From Quercus robur (taxonomy: Eukaryota; Streptophyta; Magnoliopsida; Fagales; Fagaceae), in the NCBI RefSeq assembly GCF_932294415.1, contig NC_065541.1, forward strand, positions 53,546,290 to 53,610,289: a DNA stretch of 64,000 nucleotides. The letters are read 5' to 3'. A program made the translations under genes and the position numbers. Under the pieces are notes generated by a model. It was not told the origin of the DNA and did no database searches. It saw only the letters and a list, made by a program, of their open reading frames with translations. The first letter of the stretch is position 1. The number at the start of each line of letters is the position of its first letter. This document shows positions 23,585-34,677 of the stretch, one piece after another.

Positions 23585-24451
23585 TAGGTAACTAATTTAA
23601 TTTTCCCAACTATCTAGTTAGTAGTTAAGGTTTGAAAACTATATTTTTTACTAGCATCTCGAGTCTAAAAGACTTGATTTAAGGCCTATAAATCGAGTTT
23701 TTGGGACTTGATTTTTATGGATTGATCACGTCCGATGTGGATTTTTTTTCCATGTGGCGCCTACTTGGAAATCGAGTCTCTAAGACTCGATTTCTAACCC
23801 TAAAAAATTTTAAAAAATTTTAAGTATCATGGACAAGCCGAAATGCCCAAAAACAAATTTAAGAAATCTCAAACACATCAATCCCAATCCCAATCCCAAA
23901 GACTCAGATCAAAGAGAGATAAAGAGCTTAGAGGCAGAGAAAGACTCAGATCAGAGGGAGATAAAGAGCTCAAAGGCAGAGAAAGACTCAGATTAGAGGG
24001 AGAGAAAGAGCTGGGTCGCGCGGCCTGGGCTTGCACTGCCTGGGTCGCGCACGGCCTAGGCTTGCGCGGCCTGGGTTGCACACGGTCTGGGTCTACCTGG
24101 GTCGCGCACGGTGGTCTGAAGCCAATCTGAAGCCACCCACTCCGATCTCGATCTCTCTTTCTATTTCTGGTTTTTTTTTTCTCTGCTTTCTTCTCTGATG
24201 TTCTGGTGTTCCTCTCTGATTTTTTTTTTTTTTTATAAGGGTTAGAAATCGAGTCTTAGAGACTCGATTTCCATGCAGCCACGTGGAAAAATATGCCACA
24301 TCGGAAGTAATTAGAGCATATAAATCAAGTCTTTGATGCTCGATTTATAGGCCAAAATCGAGTCTAAAAGACTCGAGATGCTAGTAAATAATATAGTTTT
24401 GTAACTAGAACTACTAACTAAATGGTTGGGAAATTATGGCTAATTACCCAT
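23585..24451. mobile_element. Long-TIR element with internal CGAGTC inverted motifs
   Basis: Inverted ends of more than 150 bases, running from about 23585 through CTAGCATCTCGAGTCTAAAA on the left and mirrored to about 24451 on the right. Inside, ATCGAGTC/GACTCGAT pairs repeat, and the core (24010-24130) is GC-rich with tandem GCCTGGGTCGCG motifs. No transposase. The outermost boundary is uncertain because GGAAACCACG occurs at both flanks (23572, 24461). Confidence 0.65.
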
Positions 24452-24479
24452 TTCGTCTGGAAACCACGCACTATTCAAG

Positions 24480-24590
24480 AACGTGGCTGAAGTACAGGAT
24501 TAACTAATTAAACTAAACTTTTTTGATGAACAACTAATTAAACTAAACTAATGATTGGTCTCCTGGTGATGCTTATTTTTGTACGTGACC
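24480..24590 (+). pseudogene. Fragment of the VIT-like gene 3' end
   Basis: AAGAACGTGGCTGAAGTACA and the following 90 bases match the last codons and 3' UTR of the VIT-like gene (10483-10580), including the CTGGTGATGC segment. Only the last few codons remain. It shows that the ancestral duplicated unit included the VIT 3' end. Confidence 0.8.
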
Positions 24591-24599
24591 AAAGTCTGT

Positions 24600-25262
24600 T
24601 TAGTTAGGTGATTTAGGAATTTACAAGCACATTTTTAAAGCTCAAACTGTCGTTTTCAGTTGCAACTAATAACATTTTTTATAAATGTTCATTTTAAACT
24701 CAAAATGTTGTTTTACAATAGTTTATACAAGCACACTTAATATTGAAATTTGATAAGCTATTGTTAAAGTGATTTTTTTTTTTTTTTTTGTATTAAATTC
24801 TCCATCTCTCTTTCTAATTCTCGGAGTGTAGTTGAAATAATATTTCAAACCAATAAAAATAGGTTATTTAATATAAAAATTAATGTATATATATTAACAT
24901 GGAGTATCATTTCAACAATGCTTTAAAACGTCTTATAATTATTCTTTTATTATTTTCAACTTCAGTATCTTCCATTAAATTTTCCTCAAAAAAAAAAAAA
25001 AATCTCACATTAAAAGTTTAACTCAATACCCAAACTCAATTTTGGTATCGATAAAAAAATAAAAAATAAAAAAGGCAAAAGACAAAAATGGTACTAAGTG
25101 GGAGTGGGGCGTGCATGCACAACAATACCAAAATATGGATTGGACTCACTGAACTGTAAAAAATAGCAATAGGCTATACTGAAATTGAATAGAGACCAGA
25201 GAGTCCAGCTGTGATGGTGGTGTGCAACAACCTTAACTTGCAATGTACTATGTACCAGTACC
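24600..25262. repeat. Duplicated spacer segment
   Basis: Aligns with 40222-40460 joined to 51730-51870, that is, with the locus before LINE and gypsy insertions. Its last part (25105-25260) aligns with 13880-14030, recognisable from TGGACTCACTGAACTGTAAA-type sequence. No gene. Confidence 0.8.
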
Positions 25263-27409
25263 ATGGGAAATCAATTGGAATCATAGACGTGTATCATGCA
25301 CCCTTGATTTCGCACCTATTCTTTGCGGATGATTGCATCATATTTTGTAGAGCAACTAGGGAGGAATGTAGGCAAGTGACCTCAGTGTTGGAAGTCTATG
25401 AAAAAGAGTTGGGACAAAAACTTAATAGGGAGAAAACCTTACTGTTTTTTTAGCAAGAACACAAAAGAAAATATTCAGAATTATGTAAAGGACACCTTTG
25501 GAGCCCAGATTGTCCAAAAACATGAAAAGTATTTGGGGTTACCCCCAATGGTAGGCAGATGCAAGAAAAAGGACTTCAACCACATAAAAGACCAAGTAGG
25601 AAGGAAGATTGCAGGTTGGAAAGGGAGATTATTGTCCAACGCATAAAGGCAGTTGCGCAGGCCACACCAATATATACGATGAATTGCTTCATGTTACCCG
25701 ATTCTCTATGCTCAGAAATAAATGCAATGGTAAGGGGGTTCTGGTGGGGGCAGAAAGGAAAGGAAAGAAAGATGGCTTAGGTGTCATGGAAGAATCTGTG
25801 CAGCCGAAGGTAGAGGGGGGCATGGGGTTTAGGGATTTGAGAGCATTCAACCTTGCTCTTCTAGCCAAGCAAGGTTGGAGAATACAGCAAAGTCCAAATT
25901 CTCTGATCCATAGAGTGCTAGAAGCAAAATATTCTACGAAATCCTCCTTCATGGACGTTCAGGTTGGGAGAAATCCCTCCTATATATGGATAAGCATTGT
26001 GGTTGCCAAACCCATGATCAAGGAGGGGGCAAAATGGGTTGTTGGTGATGGGAGAAGCATTAAATTTTAGATGAGAAATGGCTCCTTTCCACAGAGACCG
26101 GCAAAATAATAACACCAAGAATCTTAATGGGAAGGGAAACAAGAGTGGCAAGCCTCATTGTGTAGGAACAAGCTGAATGGGATGTCAACGTGGTAAGAAG
26201 CACCTTCCTCCCCCATGAAGCCGAGGTAATCCTAAGTATCCCAATTAGCCCCATGAACCTATCGGACTCCCAGGTCTAGGCAAAGTCCCTAAATGGCATA
26301 TTCACAATGAAGAGTGCCTATAGAGTAGCTGTTAAACATCTTGCTGACACAAAGGGATGTGAGGAAAGTCCAAGTTGCTCTGACAGCTCCAAAATGACTG
26401 CAATATGGAAGGTTGTGTAGAAGCTACAATGCCCAAACAAAGTGAAGCATTTCATGTGGAGAGCTTGTAAGAATGTGCTCATACAAAACAATGTCTGCTA
26501 AGCAGAAAGGTGTTGAAGGATGATAGCTATGATTTTTGTGGAGAGAGTGAATCAACGGGTCATATTTTGTGGGGCTGTGTGATTGCGAAGGAAACATGGA
26601 ATGAATCAAAACTTAGACTTCCCAACCTAACACAGCCCCCAGAGGACTTTCTAGATGTGGTGTGGCTGCTGATGGAAGCATTGAGGGAAAAAAACTAGGA
26701 AGGCTTTGCTATCATGGCATGGAGTTTGTGGAATAATAGAAATGCAACTCAGCATGGGGGTGTCTACAAAAGGGGGAAAGCCATAGCTTTGGAAGCTCAA
26801 AAATACGAGGATGAAGTGCGTGCCTCCATGCTTGCTCACCGAAATGGAATCCCTCTGCTCCTAGGATAAAGCACTAGACCCCTCCACCCCATGGGAAGTA
26901 CAAGATCAATACAGATGCTGCCATGTTCAAAGACCTAGGCTATTATGGTGTTGGGGTAGTCATAAGAAATGACAAAGGGCAAATGATGGGTGCCATGAGC
27001 AAGAGAATAGACTTCCCACTAGGAGCCCTAGAAGCCGAAGCAAAAGCCACAGAAGCAGTCCTCCTTTTGGCATGGGACCTGGGACTGAAGGACATAGTGG
27101 TGGAAAATGACTCCCAATTAGTCATACAAGCCTTAAATGGTTCCACCCCCCTGCTCTCCATATACTGAAGATCATTGAAGGCGTGAAGAGAATGTTGGCG
27201 CAATTCAACTACTGGAAGGCCATGCATACCAGAAGAAATGCTAATGCAGCTGCCCACTTACTAGCTAGGAATGCAAAACATGTAACAGATTGTGTAATAT
27301 GGGTTGAGGACACTCCTCCCCTAATTGAACCTCAGATCTTGCATGATGTAATCTATTTGGACTCTAGTCCGTATTAATAAAATCCAATTAATGTTTACAA
27401 TAAAAAAAA
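25262..27409 (+). mobile_element. 5'-truncated L1-type LINE fragment (RT end, zf-RVT, RNase H)
   Basis: Begins inside the reverse transcriptase with SHLFFADDCIIFCRATREEC (FADD catalytic motif near 25320). It continues through YLGLPPMVGR and GWKGRLLSNA, then a zinc-binding segment (FCGESESTGHILWGC, about 26530-26580), and an RNase H domain with VVIRNDKGQMMGA, EAEAKATEAVLL and VENDSQLVIQAL (about 26950-27140). Several frameshifts and stops make it dead. The 3' end is a short A run at 27402-27409, where the next element abuts. Confidence 0.85.
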
Positions 27410-29170
27410 GGGATAAAACCCTTTTTTGTCCCTACATTTTTACACGATTCTCACTTTGGTCCCTAACTTTTTTTTTCACTGCTTTTAGTCCCTATCTTGA
27501 AAAACGCGTCTCGTTTTAGTCCTTGACATTACATCAGAGACGGAAATTGCACGGCTAGCAAACGGAAAAAATTAAAAATATTAAAATAATACCCACAAAT
27601 GCCACGTCATTTTTTAAAAACAAAAAATTAATTTGTAAATTTTAACAAAATGAAAATAAAAAGGGAAAAAACTGAAATAAAAATAAAAACCCAGAAAAGT
27701 AAGAAAATTCAAAAACCCAAAAAATTCAAAACCCAACAAGAACAAGAATAAACCCAGAAAATTATTTTTTAATCTCACTCTCTCTCTTCCTCTCACTTTC
27801 AGAGTTTCTCTCTTTCTCCCACGCTCTCTCCTCTCTTCCTCAGATTGGCGTGGCACAGATCGGCGTGGAGGCTTTGGGTAGGTGGGATTTAGATCATCGT
27901 GGTCAGGTGTTTGCTCATGGGTAGTAGTGGCTCGCCATGGGTGAGGTGGTCGTGGCTCGTCGTGGGTCGCCATGGGTGGGGTGGTCGTGGCTCACCAGGG
28001 TGGTCTTGGCTCGTTGTGGGTCGGTTGGATTTGATGGGTTGGCTGGGTTGGATTCGATGGTGGCTGGGTTGGCTTCGATAGTTGTTGGGTTGGTTTAGCT
28101 GGTGGGTTTGTGGCTTGGTAGAACTGAAGGGTATGGATCTTGGGTCTTGCGGGTCTCTGAAAACTGAAGGGTATGGATCTTAGTGGTTGTTTATGGCTTG
28201 GTAGTGGGTTTGGGTATGAATCTCAGTGGGTTTGGGTATGAATCTCATGGGTAGTCGTGGCTCGTCGTGGGTGAGGTGGTCGTGGCTCGTCGTGGGTCGC
28301 CGTGGGTGGGATGGTCGTGACTCGCCATGGGTGGTCTTGGCTCACTGTGGGTCAGTTGGATTTGATGGGTTGGCTGGGTTGGATTCGATGGTGGTTGGGT
28401 TGGCTTTGGTGGTTGTTGGGTTGGTTTAGCTGGTGGGTTTGTGGCTTGGTAGAACTGAAGGGTATGGATCTTGGGTCTTGCGTGGGTCTCTGAAAACTGA
28501 AGGGTATGGATCTTAGTGGTTGTTTGTGGCTCAGTAGTGGGTTTGGGTATGAATCTTAGTGGTTTGGGTATGGAGGTTTGGTAGTGACAATGGTATAAAT
28601 TTTCTGGGTTTGTTCTCGTTCTCCTTCTCCTTCTGGGTTTTGAATTTTCTGGGGTTTTGAATTTTCTTACTTTTCTGGGTTTTTATTTTTATTTCAGTTT
28701 TTTCCTTTTTTTTCATTTAGTTAAAATTTACACAAAACATCAAACACAAAAATCAAATCCAGATTTTCGGAATATGGGTTTGAATTTAATTTTTTGGGTT
28801 TTAAATTTGTTGGGTTTGTGTTTTGTTGATCTTGTTCTTGCTGGGTTTTAAATTTGCTGGGTTTGAAATTTGTTGTTCTTGCTAGGTTTGGTTTTTATTT
28901 CTGTTTTAATTTTTTTATTTAGTTAAAATTAATAAATTATTATTTTTAATTTAGAGGCTGACATGGAAAGCCACGTGGACACAGGGTGCATTATTTTAAT
29001 ATTTTTAATTTTTTTCGTTTGCCAGCTGTGCAATTTCCGTCTCTGATGTAACGTCAGGGACTAAAACGAGACGCGTTTTTCAGGATAGGGACTAAAAGTA
29101 GTGAAAAAAAAAGTTAGGGACCAAAGTGAGAATCGTGTAAAAATGTAGGGACGAAAAAGGGTTTTATTCC
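27410..29170. mobile_element. Non-autonomous long-TIR element (Mutator-like), 1.76 kb
   Basis: Terminal inverted repeats start GGGATAAAACCC on the left and, inverted, GGAATAAAACCC on the right. Near-perfect match runs for about 150 bases (TTTGTCCCTACA, ACGATTCTCACTTTGGTCCC) and weaker match for about 350 in all. Both flanks are A runs (27402-27409 and from 29171), compatible with an A-rich duplication. The interior is a G/T-rich tandem duplication with no transposase. Confidence 0.75.
27917..28575. repeat. Tandem duplication inside the long-TIR element
   Basis: Two units of about 332 bp, starting at 27917 and 28249 (both CATGGGTAGT followed by CGTGGCTCG-type repeats), carry the same landmarks, such as AACTGAAGGGTATGGATCTT twice per unit. 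The units themselves contain shorter GTGGTCGTGGCTCG repeats. Open frames here are repeat-encoded and not taken as genes. Confidence 0.75.
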
Positions 29171-29182
29171 AAAAAAAAAAAG

Positions 29183-29857
29183 TGTTGGGTGCATTGCACC
29201 ATGAATCCAGCCCACTTGTAATTGACATGCTCATTTAATGAGCTTGTCTTTCATGTTTCTTAACTTTTCTCCATCGTGTACAAAATTAAGCATGAGTTAT
29301 TGGGGTTGGTTGGCTTAAGCGTGTTAGACACGTTGAGGAGAAAAAGAGAAAAGAAAGGGGCTGATGCATTAAGGCTATTCAGCCTAAGGGAGAGCGGAAG
29401 GAAAAAGAAATTGGCTAAAGCGAATTCAAGGGAAGTGAGTTGCATTTATTGTGATTTGATGTCAGAGTGTGAAAGGAAGAAAAGAAGGAAAATATGAAGA
29501 AATAAAAGGAGAGACCATTCGGCCAGTAAGCAAGAAGTGAAGTCCTAGAGAAATTGAGGACTAAGTGCAGTCTTGAAGAATTGTGTGAGTGAGAGCAAGC
29601 AAAAAAGAGGAGAAAAATAGAGAAAGTAAGAGAAAATTGTGAGAGATACACAGTGAGAAAGAGAGCCGTGAGTGAAAAGAAAAGGAGAGTTTTTTTTTTA
29701 CTCTCTATTTAATATAGTGAAATTATTCGGAGTTTGTCCCGTGATTTTTCCTTTCAAGGAGAAAAAATTTCCACGTAAATCTTTGTATTCTTGTGTGGTT
29801 GTACTTTCGCTGTACTTGTTGAAATTTATTCACAATTATATAGAATTTTTCCCAACA
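29183..29857. mobile_element. Solo LTR, 675 bp (Copia-like)
   Basis: Starts TGTTGGGTGC and ends TTCCCAACA, a 7-bp terminal inverted repeat typical of plant LTRs. Near the end it has CCGTGATTTTTCC and CCACGTAAATCTTTGT, signatures common in plant Copia LTRs. Flanks AAAAG and AAATG match at four of five bases. No internal region is next to it. Confidence 0.75.
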
Positions 29858-30009
29858 AAATGAAATTTAAAGAAAAACTCAACCATTTATAGTCATAGCC
29901 TCACATCTACTCACTCACATTAAGATATCTCTCATACTCTCAAACTCAACTATAGTCATAAACGTGTATCAAATAGCTCACATTTCTCTTATTTCCTCCC
30001 ACCCTCTCA

Positions 30010-30680
30010 ACTCATGGCAGAACCAGGAGAATCATATGTTATAATGGAGGATAACGACATATTGCGATACATCAAATGGTTTTTCGCAATGGATTTGAGG
30101 AACAAGATGCTGCCTTTATTCTAAAGAAAGTGTTACAAACGCTGTCAAACCTTCAGGACCGGTGCACCCACCATGGCTCTCTTAACACAGTGCATATTTA
30201 CCTTGATTAAGACGGAAACATCCTCGTCGGCTACTGTGATTCTTTATTTAAAGATGCAGCTATCCCTCCTACGCCATGGATGGGACCATCGGAGGTCCTC
30301 ACAATGAGTTGTCCGATATATGGCAGTTCGGTCTCTTGGCGTTGGAACTCATTTATCCACCCAATACTTGTTGAGTTGAAGAAATCAGATGGATTGACCG
30401 TCTCCAAAAGCTTCAAAAGGTCTACGACTTGCCAAGCAAGCTTCGAAAGGTTTATGACTTGCCAAGCAAAAACGCTGGTAGGTTGGTAAAAAGCAAGGCT
30501 AAAGTTTCAAAAACTTTCAAAAAAGTAAAGACAGGTCTTGGAGCAAAGAAGAAGACGAAGAGACCATTTCACGTTAGATAATTTGCAAAAATGATCTTCA
30601 AGTGCATGGAAGAAGATCCAAATGATAGACCAAGGGTCCAAGAGCTCGGGAATGGAAGTTTCTCAAGGGATTAATTGAGC
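30010..30680 (+). pseudogene. Kinase-like gene fragment, copy B
   Basis: Starts with ESYVIMEDNDILRY (30027-30070). It then jumps to a region equivalent to VLQTLSNLQDRCTHHGSLNT (about 30130-30190), GNILVGYCDSLFKDA and the broken DIWQFGLLALEL motif (about 30316-30345), and ends KCMEEDPNDRP (about 30600-30635). Stops and frameshifts occur throughout, and the middle of the gene seen in copy C is deleted. Not functional as a protein. Confidence 0.65.
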
Positions 30681-30954
30681 AGCTAGAGTTTTGGGATTTT
30701 GTAAGAGAAGCAATAGCTTAAGAACCTAAGCTCAATTAATCCCTTGAGAAACTTCCATTCCCTGAGCTCTTGGGCCGTTGGTCTATCCTTCGGATCTTCT
30801 TCCATGCACTTCAAGATCATTTTTGCAAATGATCTTGATAAGCTTTTACCTCTATTGTCAAATGGGCCCTTCGTCTTCTTCTTTGCTCCAAGAACTGTCT
30901 TTACTTTTTTGATAGTTTTTGAAACTTTAGCTTTGCTTTTTAACAATGCACTAA
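30472..30954. repeat. Long hairpin B (inverted repeat of kinase-like 3' end)
   Basis: Left arm 30472-30680 and right arm 30730-30954 are inverted copies of the same kinase-like 3' end as in hairpin A, with a loop of about 49 bases. The left arm has a small deletion relative to the right (the AGCTTATCAAGATCATT region). Confidence 0.9.
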
Positions 30955-31322
30955 CTTAATTTAATTGTATAGGTGTGAAACTCTTTAAAAAACTAAACTT
31001 CGACTTTTGCCCCCACACTTTCACAAGCAATAAATACTCAAGGTATGTAGTGGTTTTTACTTTTTTAATGAAGAAATCTTTTAGCTCAGTAAATCTTTGG
31101 TGTAGGTTGTGATTTTTTTTTTCTTCAATTTGCCATTGTTTAGCTTTTTATTTTTTTTAATTTGGTTTTTAGAGAGAGGAAATAAAAAACGCGATGTTCT
31201 GTGTGAACCTGCCAAGACAGAGAGCACAAGAATTCTATTTTTCTTGTTTGATTCAACAGGTTGAGTACACTGTAGCACCACTGCACAGTGCACACCCCAC
31301 CCTCACTAGCAGCACTCATTTA

Positions 31323-31548
31323 AGCTTCGTTTGGGTAAGCTGCGTCCACGTCCAGCGCATCCACGTCTGCGTTTTTGGCTTTTTTTTTTTAGTCAAGTGC
31401 TGATGCATTGTTCATGGGACATGAACTATGCATTTCCCATGAACAGTGCATCAAGGCAAATGCACAGTAAATTCATTAATGAACAGTAACCTTTTTTTTT
31501 TTTATTGTTTTCAGTTTTCAGCAAATTAAGTGGTATCCAAACGCATAC
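31323..31548. mobile_element. MITE with TTA target duplication
   Basis: 226 bp, flanked by TTA at 31320-31322 and 31549-31551, inserted in block B only; blocks A (16800) and C (57230) show the empty site. The right-hand 66 bases, including AGTGGTATCCAAACGCATAC, are repeated immediately after (31549-31614). Confidence 0.75.
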
Positions 31549-31842
31549 TTATTGTTTTTTTTTTTATTATTGTTTTCAGTTTTCAGCAAATTAAGTGGTA
31601 TCCAAACGCATACTTATTGTTTTTTTTTTTTTTTTTTTTTTGTCTCTATTTTAATGTCCTTTCTTTTTTAAACACTAAAATCAAATGTTGGACAAAAAAG
31701 ATTGAAAATTTCATTTGTGATTAAATTTTAAAATATAACACATTCTATTTAAATAAAAATATGGGATTTAGATGAGAAATAAAATGAGAATATTTGTATG
31801 TTTTGAAATTGAAAATTTGTTATTTAAAAAAAAAGAGGTCAA

Positions 31843-31887
<45 letters not shown>

Positions 31888-32093
31888 AACAAAGTTAACA
31901 CAACAAATGAGAGAGATTTGAGAGAGTGTGCGCATCGTAATTGAGGACCAAAATAGGGTATTTACATTACCATGTAAGTTAACCAAATTCCAGTATTAAA
32001 AATAATAATAATAATAATCAAGAAATCCCTATAAACAATAATTTCAACTCAGCTGTAAAACTATGAAAAGTTTGTCCCTTAAAACTTATTGAA

Positions 32094-32308
32094 GGTGCGT
32101 TTGCCTTGCGAGTCCACATCCACGTTTTATGCGTCTGGCGTTTTCAACTTTTTTTTTTTTTTTTTTTTTTTTAACCAGCGCCTATTGCACTATTCATGGG
32201 ACATGAACAGTGCAATCAGGCATATGAACAATACTTTTAAGCATGAACAGTAATTTTTTATTATTTTTTTATTGTTTTCAGCAAAATAAGTGATATCCAA
32301 ACGCACAC
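32094..32308. mobile_element. MITE with TGAA flanks
   Basis: 215 bp of the same family as 31323-31548, starting GGTGCGTTTG and ending AAACGCACAC, flanked by TGAA at 32090-32093 and 32309-32312. Blocks A (17264) and C (57485) are uninterrupted at the same site. Confidence 0.8.
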
Positions 32309-32449
32309 TGAATCACAAAAGAGGAAGATAGAGTAATTGCAAGGTGCTAAGACTCCATCTTGCAACAATTATCAAAGGCACATAAAAAATAAATAAATAA
32401 AAGCCGTGAAACTCTCATTCTTATACAATATGTGGAAATTGATTAACAT

Positions 32450-32600
32450 CTAGTTTCTTTCACTAAGTGCTAATTGCAATGCGTGCTCTGTTTCCTTCAG
32501 AAATAAACGAGTCAGTTGCTTTTGCCCTCGTCTATATATTATGCTAGACCTCCTATTTTTACTCCTCAACTTCTGTTGGGTTAAGCCATCTGTCTCTTTG
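32450..32600 (-). pseudogene. Truncated copy of the SET methyltransferase last exon (copy B)
   Basis: Last exon only, open from the conserved acceptor at 32601 to the stop at 32450, with the same extra codon as copy A (KLRSKNRRS against KLSKNRRS in the gene). The two preceding exons were removed by a deletion near 32863. It cannot be expressed as a methyltransferase. Confidence 0.85.
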
Positions 32601-33018
32601 CTGCAGAGGCTTGTACAAGAAAAGTACATTAGATACTTCAAAAAAAGATCAAACGGATGAAGGTTAATGTATGCATTTCCAGTTGGATATTCAGCAAACA
32701 AATAAGGCCTACATTGAATTTTTAACATTCTTTCACCTTGAGAATTTGGTCATTTTTTAATTATTAAATATGATTAGCATTGAAACTTATTCTTTAAGGC
32801 CATTGGTGCATTTCCTGCTTTACCATATCTAAGTATTAAAAATTAGTGTTTTTCTTGCACACAGATTGAACTAGAGGAAAAAAATCAAATTAAAAGATTG
32901 ATCCCGGGGAGGATTCCTTTGGCTATAAAATAACAAATTTTTGTCAATATGAATATATACCAACGATTTATAAATAAGTAAAACTATCACAAAAGCACAA
33001 AGATTTGCAAATTATCTT

Positions 33019-33870
33019 CAGTGGCGGCTCCAGGAATTTTGTTTAGGGGGTTCATTAAAAAATTTTAATAAAAAAGAACTTGAATATATCGAGTTACGGA
33101 CAAAAAAAAAATTAATACATGAAGTTTTACAATTTTATTCTATAAGTATTCAAATTTTGAATTATGAGTATCTATTGCCAATGTGGGTAGGTATGAGCTT
33201 ACTATTATTTTATTTTGTTAAGTTTATCTAACATTTTTATATTTATACAGTTTTTATTATCTATTTGTTATTGTTTTTATAAAAATATTTTAAACTAAAT
33301 GACTAAACTAAACTCATTGGTTTTGTATTAATTATTGACGCACACAATCACACTCATTCATACATAAAATTATATACTAGTGTCTACTTAACCAAACAAA
33401 TGCTTGGACAATCACTAACTTTACGATTTTTTTTCTTAAATTTTACTAACTTTATAACAAAAAGTTATTATAACATGTTAACAATATACACACATGTAAC
33501 GAACCATCTCAGAAGCGGACGCCATAGGTTGAAACTCTCTAAAAAAAAAAAAAAAACAAACCATCTCTATTTCCTAATTATTAAATTATATAAATTTATA
33601 TTATATTTATATTGTACACACAAACATCCACACACATCCTAATTCACACAAATAACATTATAACAAAAAGTAATGCATACAATCAATATTAGACACACTC
33701 ACACACATAATATAAATTTATAAGAAATTGTGACACTTACAATTCACAAACACTTACTCTTTATTCTTAGAGTTGGAAATACTTAAAATAAAAGTATGCA
33801 AAATTTAAGTCAGGGTGTGCAAAAATACTTTTAAGAAAAAATTATAGTATTAAACTAACCCAAAAAAAAA

Positions 33871-33912
<42 letters not shown>

Positions 33913-33966
33913 TTGAAGTCAGGGGGTTCAAATGAACCCCCTGAGAATAATGTAGTGCCACCCCTG
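33019..33966. mobile_element. Non-autonomous hAT element, 948 bp, 8-bp target duplication
   Basis: Ends CAGTGGCGGCTCC on the left and, inverted, CAGGGGTGGCACTAC on the right. The 8-bp direct repeat ATTATCTT lies at 33011-33018 and 33967-33974. Block C (58735-58760) has the empty site. A SINE-like 3' end with poly-A is nested at about 33515-33556. No transposase. Confidence 0.9.
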
Positions 33967-34062
33967 ATTATCTTTCAATCAAGCAGTTTGAGGAGATTGC
34001 TTATATTGACATCTGCATGTTTTTTGAAAAATAGTTTATGGTATAAGTAATCATATTAAGAT

Positions 34063-34646
34063 GAGTCCAAATCTTCTATCTCATTCTTCCTACTCTACTC
34101 TATACTCCACAAATTAAAACATGCCACATGTCTATCTATTTAAGTAAAATGCTAGATTTATGCGGTTTTCTTATTTCAATTTCCTAAGATAAATAAATAT
34201 ATAAAAAAACCAACGTATTCCTTCATCACCACCAACCTTCTCTGGGGCCACTATCTAGAGCCTGCCGACACCATCAACACCTCCAGGTATGGCTCTAGTC
34301 ATTTTGTCCCTCTCAAACCCATAAAAGAAACCGGTGATCAGCTCAGGTCCCACATCGAAGTTAGCTATTGAAAAATCCCAGAAAACTTCAATCTTTGAAT
34401 TGAAAGATTGGAAAGTTCCAAACTTTGCTATTCAATCGTTGAGAATCTAAATGCACACTGGCGGCTCTACGTTCAGTTCAGGGTGGTCACAGGACCACCT
34501 TGACTTGAATTTTTTTTTATTAGGTATAAATTTTATTATTTTTTAATCCTTAAAAAAATATGTGACCACCCTAAATTGTTTTAGACCCAACATAATTAAA
34601 TTTTGGACAAAATTTGGTTGTAAACTAAGGTTATAACTTTACTCAA

Positions 34647-34677
<31 letters not shown>

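Noticed and set aside
27614..28493. Open frames rich in Gly/Trp or Arg/Pro
   Set aside because: Translations of the tandem GTCGTGGCTCG-like repeat inside a transposon.
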